Program-made: the position numbers and the translations under genes
In this document: one piece after another, positions 7,952 through 15,153 of the stretch
Layout of the letters: every line of letters begins with the position of its first letter
Numbering within the stretch: position 1 is the first letter of the stretch
The notes under the pieces: model-generated
What the model was told of the DNA's origin: nothing
Seen by the model: only the letters and a program-made list of their open reading frames with translations
The model's database searches: none
Assembly (NCBI GenBank): GCA_002254405.1
Contig: NJDH01000001.1
Location: 1 to 53,624, forward strand
Reading direction: 5' to 3'
Length of the DNA stretch: 53,624 nt
Origin: Candidatus Altarchaeales archaeon ex4484_96
GTDB taxonomy: Archaea > Altiarchaeota > Altiarchaeia > IMC4 > QMZM01

Positions 7952-8638
7952 ATGTTTTCTCAGCAAACCCTCTCTCTGATAGGAACCATTGCATTAATCG
8001 GTGTGGGGGTTTTTATTTTTACGCTTTTGTTTTCGCTTGGTGCGGTATATCTTATCTTCCGCGACAAGAAGCTTGTGGAGAAAATACATTCAACCACCAG
8101 CCACATAATCCTTGATATACTTTTATTTTTCCTTGACCTCTCCTATATTCCATTAAAGAAAATCATCTCGTTAACGGGCAGAAACGGCAACCGCATTGAT
8201 GTGGTCTTGGTTGAAATAAGAAACATGCTCTTAAGGAAAAGCTTCGCTGCGGTGCCCTATGAGGACCGGTTGGTTTTGGTACCCCAGTGCCTTAGAAACA
8301 TAGACTGCAAGACCTCCTTTAACTCTGTGGAGGGCGCAAGATGCTTGGGGTGCGGTAAATGCAAGATATATGATATAGTAAAAAAAGCAAAGATACTTGG
8401 ATACATGGGAGTCTACATCGCCCCTGGAGGGGGTTTTGTGAGGAGAATAATCAAGGAAAAAAAACCCAAGGCTGTTTTAGGGTTAGGCTGCGCCTGGGAG
8501 GTTAATGCCGGTTTGGTGGAGGTCTCAAACCAGGGCATACCGGTTCAGGGGGTTATGCTGCTTCGAGACGGTTGTGTTGAAACGGATGTGGACCTTAAGG
8601 AGGTATATGAGGTAATGGAATATGGATCAAAACAATGA
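7952..8638 (+). CDS. DUF116 family protein with N-terminal membrane anchor
   Basis: About 228 residues. The N-terminus (about residues 8-35) is a strong transmembrane segment. The rest is the cytosolic DUF116 domain with cysteines in VPQCLRNIDCKTSF, GARCLGCGKCKIYDI and LGLGCAWEV, arranged as if to bind metal or an Fe-S cluster. The family has no established reaction that I know of. A TTG start at 7931 would run into the upstream gene. The ATG at 7952 gives a normal membrane N-terminus. Its end overlaps the next gene by 17 bases, so the pair is likely co-translated. Confidence 0.85.
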   Translation: MFSQQTLSLIGTIALIGVGVFIFTLLFSLGAVYLIFRDKKLVEKIHSTTSHIILDILLFFLDLSYIPLKKIISLTGRNGNRIDVVLVEIRNMLLRKSFAAVPYEDRLVLVPQCLRNIDCKTSFNSVEGARCLGCGKCKIYDIVKKAKILGYMGVYIAPGGGFVRRIIKEKKPKAVLGLGCAWEVNAGLVEVSNQGIPVQGVMLLRDGCVETDVDLKEVYEVMEYGSKQ

Positions 8639-9839
8639 GGAAAGAAAGAAACTATTTTACTGGGATAGGCTGACAGAGGAGGGAGGTAATGGATTTGAGG
8701 GGATTATCGTGGTTTTTTTTGTTTTATCCTCTATGATTTCATTTTATGCCTACAGTATAGCCTCGATTGACATGTGGAATATTCTTTTGATGTTTTTTTC
8801 CCTGAGCATCAGCCTCAAGCAGATTTTCACCATTATCGTATCTCTTGTTCCGTTTCTATTGGTTTATCCCATACCCTTTGCCTTCATAGCCTACTATGGC
8901 ATTAGGGCAAAAAATTTTCGTTACCGGATACCCCTGGTTGCATCATTTTTTTCTGTTGCCGCAGGATTTTTGTTTTTTGAGTTCACGTCCAGTTATCTTG
9001 TTTTTGCGCTATCCTATATCATAGGTGCGTTCATATGCGGCTTTTGGGCTAACATAAGATACCGGGAACTCAGCTCGCTTAGGATATATCGGGCGTCTAC
9101 GAGAGCAGCATCCCAGGCTTATTTGATAATAAAGATTGGAATAATCGCTGCTGTCGTCTACACTATGGCATCCTCTGATTCATTGACGTCTGATTTCATG
9201 GACGGCTGCATGGACTCCTATGCATCCCTGTCCAAGCAGATGACGGAAAAGCAGTTGAGAAAACAGGTTGAGGAAAGCATAGAAGCCCAGATTAAGGTTC
9301 AAAACGAGCTTTTTGAAGATTTCGCCCGTTCACTTGGCTCCTCGTTTAAATCAATCGGCGTTGAGAAATTAGGTGAAATAGAAAAAAAGGAGCTGGAGAT
9401 ATTGGATAACTCAAGCCTGATTGATGAAAAAAAGCAGGAGTTGGAATCAGATTTTAGCGATTTATTGTTTGAGCAAAAAGATGATTGGAGCAATAAGGTA
9501 GATGAGCAGGTTGACTCTATTTTAAGCGATATAAGGGAGCAGCAGGGTAATGAAACAAGAAAACAGTTGATGGTTGAGCGCTACATGAGCGGGATGGGGG
9601 AGGATATGCTCACCCAGGAAAACGTCAAAGCCAGTATGGAGCAGATGCTTAAGGAGCATGTTATATTGGGGGGAAGGCAGGTGGTTTTATATGACTTCAT
9701 GGAGCAGACTTTTCCTCTTCTCATAGTACTTGTACTGTGGGGGATGATGGGTATGGCAAAGAAGATGGTTTTTCTGCCTCTTGTGGGATTATATACCGAG
9801 ATGCTCTCAAGGGTTTTATTGAGGGATGAGTCTAATTAA
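8622..9839 (+). CDS. Polytopic membrane protein with extended coiled coil, unknown function
   Basis: 405 residues, not recognised. Hydrophobic segments lie at about 25-45, 55-85, 105-125, 128-145 and 165-180, then near the C-terminus at about 365-385. Between the last two is a charged stretch of about 170 residues (roughly 190-355) rich in Glu, Lys and Gln with heptad-like spacing, probably a coiled coil outside or beneath the membrane. Its start lies inside the end of the DUF116 gene, implying translational coupling and possibly a physical partnership. No catalytic motif is visible. Confidence 0.75.
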   Translation: MDQNNEERKKLFYWDRLTEEGGNGFEGIIVVFFVLSSMISFYAYSIASIDMWNILLMFFSLSISLKQIFTIIVSLVPFLLVYPIPFAFIAYYGIRAKNFRYRIPLVASFFSVAAGFLFFEFTSSYLVFALSYIIGAFICGFWANIRYRELSSLRIYRASTRAASQAYLIIKIGIIAAVVYTMASSDSLTSDFMDGCMDSYASLSKQMTEKQLRKQVEESIEAQIKVQNELFEDFARSLGSSFKSIGVEKLGEIEKKELEILDNSSLIDEKKQELESDFSDLLFEQKDDWSNKVDEQVDSILSDIREQQGNETRKQLMVERYMSGMGEDMLTQENVKASMEQMLKEHVILGGRQVVLYDFMEQTFPLLIVLVLWGMMGMAKKMVFLPLVGLYTEMLSRVLLRDESN

Positions 9840-9843
9840 TTAA

Positions 9844-10968
9844 ATGAAAATGGATTATGAGACGATAAGGAAGTTGGAGCAAAAATTTTACTCTAACACG
9901 TTTGGTCGGCTGCCTCTTGCCCTTGAGAGGGGTGAAGGGATGTATCTTTTTGATTTCGGGGGTAGAAGATACCTTGATATGTTCTCTGGGATAGCCGTTA
10001 ACTGCTTGGGACACGCTCATCCCGCGGTTTTAGAGGCAATAAAACGCCAATCAGGCAAGCTTATGCATGTCTCCAACTGGTACTATACTCTGCCCCAGGT
10101 CGAGTTAGCGCAGATGCTGACTAAACTAACGGGCATGGAAAAGGCTTTCTTCACCAACTCCGGGACAGAAGCCGTTGAGGCGGCGATTAAGCTTGTAAGA
10201 GCAAGGACAGGGAAAAAACAGATTATAGCGATGAAGGGGGCTTTCCATGGGAGGAGCCTTGGGGCTTTGAGCCTTACATGGGAGAGCAAATACCGCAAAC
10301 CCTTTGAGCCTCTTATCCCTGGGATGCGTTTTGCTAAATACAACGATTTAGATTCTCTGAAAAACAATATAAGCGAGGACACTGCTGCGGTTATTCTCGA
10401 GCCGGTTTTGGGGGAAGCGGGTGTCATTATCCCGGACGCAGATTACCTGAAGGCTGTTAGGGAACTAACCGAAGAAAAAAATATTTTGTTGATTGTTGAT
10501 GAGGTGCAGACGGGTTTCGGGAGAACGGGGGTGCTGTTCGCTTACCAGAAGTCGGGTATAACACCAGATATATTGTGTCTGGCTAAGGGGTTGGGCTCTG
10601 GTTTCCCAATCGGGGCCATGCTTTCTTCAGGGGTTGACTTTAAACCAGGCGAGCATGGGGGCACCTTTATCGGGAACCCCCTAGCCTGTGAGGTGGCGAA
10701 AGCTGTGATAAAAACAATAATAGAGGATAATCTGGTCGGGAACTCCGAACAAATAGGCTCATATCTAATAGAGAAGCTTAAGGACGGTGGCTTTGATGTG
10801 TGGGGCCGGGGTCTTATGATTGGTGTTGGCGTGCCAAACGGCGAAAAGAAGGTTTTGAGTTTGATTGATAAAGGTGTTTTATCTATCCACTCAGGTAATA
10901 CCGTGAGGATACTGCCGCCTCTTATCATAGGAAAAAAACACGCTGATGAATTATTATCCTTATTCTGA
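9844..10968 (+). CDS. Class III aminotransferase, acetylornithine/LysW-lysine aminotransferase-like
   Basis: A 374-residue PLP enzyme. The N-terminal GEGMYLFDFGGRRYLDMFSG and the following IAVNCLGHAHP are classic for ArgD/LysJ. NSGTEAVEAAIKLVRARTG binds the PLP phosphate, LIVDEVQTGFGRTG contains the PLP-binding Asp, and the Schiff-base lysine sits in LCLAKGLGSGFPIGAM (about residue 240). The family exchanges an amino group between glutamate and N-acylated ornithine or lysine precursors. Other arginine or LysW-lysine genes are not in the window, and lysA, of the DAP route, is about 10 kb away. The assignment is therefore to the family, with ornithine or lysine substrate inferred. A second in-frame ATG lies at 9850. 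Confidence 0.88.
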   Translation: MKMDYETIRKLEQKFYSNTFGRLPLALERGEGMYLFDFGGRRYLDMFSGIAVNCLGHAHPAVLEAIKRQSGKLMHVSNWYYTLPQVELAQMLTKLTGMEKAFFTNSGTEAVEAAIKLVRARTGKKQIIAMKGAFHGRSLGALSLTWESKYRKPFEPLIPGMRFAKYNDLDSLKNNISEDTAAVILEPVLGEAGVIIPDADYLKAVRELTEEKNILLIVDEVQTGFGRTGVLFAYQKSGITPDILCLAKGLGSGFPIGAMLSSGVDFKPGEHGGTFIGNPLACEVAKAVIKTIIEDNLVGNSEQIGSYLIEKLKDGGFDVWGRGLMIGVGVPNGEKKVLSLIDKGVLSIHSGNTVRILPPLIIGKKHADELLSLF

Positions 10969-11003
10969 CTTATATTGATGTAATAGAAGGTATTATCTTC
11001 TTG

Positions 11004-12407
11004 ATGATGGATTGCGAGAAAATAAAAAAGGAGTTACTGGACGATATCAGAATCTTCAGCGAGAAGCTTAGAGGACAGAAGGAGGTTTTGGTGGTCAGCC
11101 ACCATGATGCGGATGGGATAACCGCTGCCGCTATTTTGATTGATTTGTTTCGTTTCCTTGACATCGATGTTGAATCCATGATAAGCAAACAGCTGGACAG
11201 CAAGGTCGTCAGGGAAATAAAAAATCAGGGGAAGACCGTGGTTTTCTCGGATATGGGCTCCGGGCAGCTTATGATTATAAGGGAAAACAAGCTCGACTAC
11301 TACATAATAGACCATCATCAGCCTCTGAAAAAAGACGATAGACAGGTTAACCCTCATTTTTACGGGTACGACGGGGGCTCTGATGTTTCCGGCGCCGGGA
11401 TGGCTTATCTGGTGGCGAAATCGCTTGGCAGAACCGATATGGCTCATCTGGCTTTGGTCGGGGCTGTTGGAGACATGCAGGATTCACAAGGCAAACTTGA
11501 GTCGATTAACAGGGTTATTCTATCGGATGCTGTGAAGCAAGGCAGCGTGAAGGTTAAAAATGACCTGCGTTTGTTTGGGCGCCAAAGCCGGCCCCTGCAT
11601 CTGATGCTGGCTTATGCCTCTGACCCGATTATCCCGGGTCTCACTGGAAACCAGCAGGGGTGCATGCAGTTTATCGAATCGCTTGACATTAATCCCAGAA
11701 GGGATGACAATAATTTTAAAAGCTACGTTGACCTGGATATTAATGAAAGAAAAAAGCTGATTAGCGCCTTATATATGAGGCTTCTGGACTTTAACGTACC
11801 GGAATACTTGATTCAGGGGATGGTGGGTGAAGTGTATACCCTGCTGGCTGAGGAAAAAAGAAGCGAACTTAGGGATACTAAGGAATACGCTACCCTCATG
11901 AACGCCTGCGGGCGCCAGGAGAAACCCGAGATAGGCCTGCGCGTGTGCCTGGGGGATAGGGGTTTGGGATGGCAGCAAGCCAGGGAGCTTTTGCAGTCTC
12001 ACCGGGAGATGCTTCGGAAAGGCATAGAGTATTTATCTAACCGGGGTGTTGAGGAGAGAAAAAACCTCTATTATTTCAAGGCAGGGGGTGACATAAACGA
12101 GAGAATCATTGGTGTAGTCGCCGGGATGGCCTATGGAGCCAGGATAATACCACCCGATAAGCCCATACTTGCTTTTGCCGAGGACAGGGAGGATCCGGAG
12201 TTGATGAAGGTTTCGGCCCGGGCTAACTGGCGCCTTATAAACAAGGGCATACACTTGGGTAATGCGATGAGGGAGGTGAGCAAATCCCTCGGAGGCGAGG
12301 GAGGCGGGCATGATATCGCAGCCGGGGCCACCATACCGAAGACAGAGGTTGATTCGTTTATTGAGTTAGTGGATGAGTTATTAGATAAACAGCTCGCGGG
12401 TATTTAA
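11004..12407 (+). CDS. RecJ-like single-stranded-DNA-specific exonuclease (DHH/DHHA1, archaeal GAN type)
   Basis: About 467 residues. DHH phosphoesterase motifs are clear: motif I VVSHHDADGITAAA (about residue 30), motif II VVFSDMGSGQ, motif III YIIDHHQPLKKDD, then a DHHA1-like C-terminal end with GGEGGGHDIAAGATIP (about 430). Archaeal relatives degrade single-stranded DNA or RNA and some bind GINS in the replisome; they are often encoded beside rps15, as here. TTG and two ATGs are clustered at 11001-11009. I used the first ATG. A 90-base gap with a strong predicted RNA fold separates it from rps15. Confidence 0.88.
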   Translation: MMDCEKIKKELLDDIRIFSEKLRGQKEVLVVSHHDADGITAAAILIDLFRFLDIDVESMISKQLDSKVVREIKNQGKTVVFSDMGSGQLMIIRENKLDYYIIDHHQPLKKDDRQVNPHFYGYDGGSDVSGAGMAYLVAKSLGRTDMAHLALVGAVGDMQDSQGKLESINRVILSDAVKQGSVKVKNDLRLFGRQSRPLHLMLAYASDPIIPGLTGNQQGCMQFIESLDINPRRDDNNFKSYVDLDINERKKLISALYMRLLDFNVPEYLIQGMVGEVYTLLAEEKRSELRDTKEYATLMNACGRQEKPEIGLRVCLGDRGLGWQQARELLQSHREMLRKGIEYLSNRGVEERKNLYYFKAGGDINERIIGVVAGMAYGARIIPPDKPILAFAEDREDPELMKVSARANWRLINKGIHLGNAMREVSKSLGGEGGGHDIAAGATIPKTEVDSFIELVDELLDKQLAGI

Positions 12408-12422
12408 ATAATGACTCGAATA

Positions 12423-12478
12423 ATTATTTCTCTCATTCTGGGTGCACCGGATTGCTCTGGTGTACGCCGGGAAATAAT
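12423..12478 (+). promoter_or_regulatory. Two-stem RNA structure between recJ-like gene and rps15
   Basis: ATTATTTC (12423-12430) pairs with GAAATAAT (12471-12478). Inside it GGGTGCACC (12440-12448) pairs with GGTGTACGCC (12459-12468) through nine pairs, one bulged base and one G-U, closing a 10-base loop. It ends 19 bases before the S15 ATG. It could be a leader that S15 binds to control itself, a processing site, or a terminator for the upstream gene. There is no T-run after it, which argues against a simple terminator. Confidence 0.45.
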
Positions 12479-12497
12479 AACTGTTTAATAATATAAA

Positions 12498-12950
12498 ATG
12501 GCTCGCATGCATTCACGCAGAAGAGGCAATTCTGGCTCCAAAAAACCCAGCAGAAAACAAACAGGTTGGATGAGCTACGACCCCAAGGAAATGGAGGAAT
12601 TGATTGTCAAGCTGGCTAAAGCAGATAAGACACCCAGCGAGATAGGAACCATCCTAAGAGACAGTTATAGCATAACAAGCGTAAAAGACGTTACCGGTAA
12701 AAAACTAGGGTATTACTTAAAGAAAAACAATCTGGCATCAGATATCCCGGAAGACCTTGAGAATCTCATACGTAAAGCGGTTAACCTGAGAAAACACCTT
12801 GAAACCCATAAAAAAGACATACACAACAAGAGGAATCTAGCCCTTATTGAGTCGAAAATCAGGCGGCTGGTCAGATACTACAAGAACACCAGGAAGCTGG
12901 CAGCGGACTGGAGATACGACCCTGAGAAAGCGAGGCTGATGATAAGATGA
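12498..12950 (+). CDS. rps15: 30S ribosomal protein S15 (archaeal S15p/S13e)
   Basis: 150 residues, the normal size for archaeal and eukaryotic-type S15, which has an N-terminal extension relative to the bacterial protein. It begins MARMHSRRRGNSGSKKPSRK and contains the rRNA-binding helices (LRKHLETHKKDIHNKRNLAL, IESKIRRLVRYYK) that hold the central domain of 16S rRNA. The stop overlaps the start of pcc1 by four bases, giving an S15-Pcc1-S3Ae run. A folded segment precedes the ATG. Confidence 0.97.
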   Translation: MARMHSRRRGNSGSKKPSRKQTGWMSYDPKEMEELIVKLAKADKTPSEIGTILRDSYSITSVKDVTGKKLGYYLKKNNLASDIPEDLENLIRKAVNLRKHLETHKKDIHNKRNLALIESKIRRLVRYYKNTRKLAADWRYDPEKARLMIR

Positions 12951-13168
12951 AAGCCAAAGCCCTACTTGAGACTAAATCAGTGGATGCGGCATCTATAGCC
13001 TTATCCCTTCAGACAGATAACGTGAGAATGGATAAATTATGTATTGAAACAAAAGCATCACAGGATTATATTATCACCCGGGTGCAGGCGCAAGACCTTG
13101 GTTGTCTGCTTAACACCCTAGACGATATAGTCAGAGCTCAGATGATTGCAGAAAAGGTGATTTCATAA
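12947..13168 (+). CDS. pcc1: KEOPS complex subunit Pcc1-like protein
   Basis: 73 residues. Pcc1 is the dimerisation subunit of the KEOPS complex, which makes threonylcarbamoyl-adenosine at position 37 of ANN-decoding tRNAs. The segments IALSLQTDNVRMDKLCIETK and SRVQA-like ITRVQAQDLGCLLNTLDDIV match the small alpha/beta family. Its start overlaps the rps15 stop (ATGA). Location between rps15 and rps3ae is a known archaeal arrangement. Threonylcarbamoyl-AMP synthase (Sua5/YrdC), which feeds KEOPS, begins at the far end of this window. Confidence 0.82.
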   Translation: MKAKALLETKSVDAASIALSLQTDNVRMDKLCIETKASQDYIITRVQAQDLGCLLNTLDDIVRAQMIAEKVIS

Positions 13169-13173
13169 AAAAA

Positions 13174-13734
13174 ATGGCTCGAAAGAAGGTTTCATCATGG
13201 AAGAAAAAGCAATTTTTCACCATCCTAGCACCCAAGGACTTCGAGTACAGGAAGATAGGTGAGTGCATAGCTAAAGAGCCCGGTAATGTTGTTGGAAGAA
13301 TGGTTGACGTGTCTCTTTGGGAGATGCTTAAAGACAAGAGCAAACAGCACATGAAGATTATTTTCGAGATAGTTGAGGTTAAAAGAGGTGAGGCTCACAC
13401 GCGTTTCAAGAAATTCGAGGTCAACCCCGGATACCTGAGATCAAAAGTCAAAAAAGGCGCAAGCAAGATAGACAGCATAATAGAGGTTACGCTCAAAGAC
13501 GACGTTAGGGTTCAGGTGAAAACATTAACCATCACCTACAAGCATATTTCGTCAACCAAGAAAAGAGATATCAGAGCCAAGGTTCTTGAAATCACCGAAT
13601 CATACAGCAACCTTAACGTGAACGAGTTCATCCAGCAGGCTATTGCAGGTAAAATAGGGAGCAACATATACAAGGAAGTCAAAAGGATAAGCCCTGTTAG
13701 AAGGGTTGAGCTGGAAGAAATCAAAGCGCTCTGA
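13174..13734 (+). CDS. rps3ae: 30S ribosomal protein S3Ae
   Basis: 186 residues, slightly short of the usual 195-210. S3Ae is an archaeal/eukaryotic small-subunit protein near the decoding side. Recognisable parts are SSWKKKQFFTILAPKDFEY at the N-terminus, FKKFEVNPGYLRSKVKKGAS in the middle and GKIGSNIYKEVKRISPVRRV at the end. It follows pcc1 after five bases and almost touches the stop of the convergent nnr gene. Confidence 0.95.
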   Translation: MARKKVSSWKKKQFFTILAPKDFEYRKIGECIAKEPGNVVGRMVDVSLWEMLKDKSKQHMKIIFEIVEVKRGEAHTRFKKFEVNPGYLRSKVKKGASKIDSIIEVTLKDDVRVQVKTLTITYKHISSTKKRDIRAKVLEITESYSNLNVNEFIQQAIAGKIGSNIYKEVKRISPVRRVELEEIKAL

Positions 13735-13735
13735 T

Positions 13736-15139
13736 TTAATAATATTTCTCGCAGTAGATGAAGGCATTGGGTATTTTTTCCATCACATCAGTGGCCGTGT
13801 AATAATATTTATTTTCCTCCCAACATAAATCACCCGCTAGACCCGATATGAACGAGCCGGCTGCAGCCGCGTAAAATAAGGTTGTATTCCGGTTGCAAGC
13901 TAAGGCACCTATGATGCCCGCTAAAACATCACCTGTCCCTCCCACAGTCATCCCGACATTGCCTGTTTTATTTAATTTAAGCTGGCTGCCATCAGAGATA
14001 ACGTCAACCGGGGCCTTAAGAAGGATTACGGTATTGGTTTCATGTGCTTTATCCTTGAGCGTATCATAGTCTTTTGGTTTCACACCGAATAGTGTCTCAT
14101 ACTCTGCCCTGTGGGGTGTTAATATCACGTTGCCCCTGGAGTATCTTTTTAAAACACCCGGGGTTAGGAGTTTAAGGGCATCAGCGTCGAAGACAATCGG
14201 TTTATCAGTTCCCTTAAGCAGCTTTTTCAGGGCGTCAGCTGATTGTTTTTCTGTGCCAAGGCCGTTTCCAACAACAATGGAATCAAAGTTTAATTCAAGT
14301 ATTTTTTCGACGTCTGATTTATCCAGATAATATTTGGAATCAAGTTTCGTGTATATCAGGTTGGGGTTTTTTTCCATCAACTCCAGTGCATAGGATGGGG
14401 CGGCTATAATGCTTAGGTCCGCTCCGGATTTAAGCGCCGAGTAGGCTGTGAGAACGGGTGCTCCAATGTATTCCCTGCTTGCCCCCACCACAAGAACACG
14501 CCCATAATCTCCCTTGTGTTTCTCCTGCACCCGCGCTGGTGCTGCAAGATAGACATCACCCGGACCGCAAATTAATTCAGCCTCCCTTGGTATGCTTATC
14601 TGCGCAACCTCTGCCTTCTGTGTCTTGGGGAGGTGGAAAGATAAAACCAGATCAGCTTTAAACCCGAAAGCAGGTAAATCAACCGCGATTTTATGGGACT
14701 TCGCGTGGTTTAATGCTTCAACAAGCCCTTTAACGGGTTGCCTTAGCTCTCCCCTGATGCCCGCGCCGATTAATGCCTCTATGATGCAGTCGTATTCGGT
14801 TAGTTCTTTGCTGATTTCATCGCACTGGCTTGAGTCAGTAACGTATTCGACGTCTATATAATCCAGTTTCTCAATTATGTCATGGTTTATCTGGTTTTCT
14901 TTTGTTCTCTCACCCTTGAGAGAATATACCTTGACTTTTTTGCCGATGGAAGAAAGCTGTCTTGCAGCGACCAACCCGTCTCCGCCGTTGTTCCCTAATC
15001 CTGCGAATACCGCTATCTTGTCGTATTTGTCCGCCTTTAAGGATATTTCTTTGCCTGCGTTTTCCATCAACAAAAGCCCTTCAATTCCCAGATATGATGA
15101 GTTCATATCCAATGCCCGGGTTAGCTTTAGGTTATCCAT
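13736..15139 (-). CDS. nnr: Bifunctional NAD(P)H-hydrate epimerase / ADP-dependent NAD(P)H-hydrate dehydratase
   Basis: 467 residues in two domains. The N-terminal YjeF epimerase domain (about 1-195) shows IAVFAGLGNNGGDGLVAARQ and interconverts R- and S-NAD(P)HX. The C-terminal ribokinase-like dehydratase domain (about 200-467) shows GRVLVVGASREYIGAPVLTA, VFDADALKLL, VILTPHRAEYETLF and TVGGTGDVLAGIIGALA. It uses ADP to convert S-NAD(P)HX back to NAD(P)H. The fused form is common in archaea and bacteria and looks complete. It lies just downstream of cdc48 on the same strand, with 14 bases between them. Confidence 0.95.
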   Translation of the reverse strand: MDNLKLTRALDMNSSYLGIEGLLLMENAGKEISLKADKYDKIAVFAGLGNNGGDGLVAARQLSSIGKKVKVYSLKGERTKENQINHDIIEKLDYIDVEYVTDSSQCDEISKELTEYDCIIEALIGAGIRGELRQPVKGLVEALNHAKSHKIAVDLPAFGFKADLVLSFHLPKTQKAEVAQISIPREAELICGPGDVYLAAPARVQEKHKGDYGRVLVVGASREYIGAPVLTAYSALKSGADLSIIAAPSYALELMEKNPNLIYTKLDSKYYLDKSDVEKILELNFDSIVVGNGLGTEKQSADALKKLLKGTDKPIVFDADALKLLTPGVLKRYSRGNVILTPHRAEYETLFGVKPKDYDTLKDKAHETNTVILLKAPVDVISDGSQLKLNKTGNVGMTVGGTGDVLAGIIGALACNRNTTLFYAAAAGSFISGLAGDLCWEENKYYYTATDVMEKIPNAFIYCEKYY

Positions 15140-15153
15140 TATCGAGGGTTTAT

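Noticed and set aside
12423..12478. A tRNA gene before rps15
   Set aside because: It has stems but no T-loop, anticodon arm or acceptor pairing.
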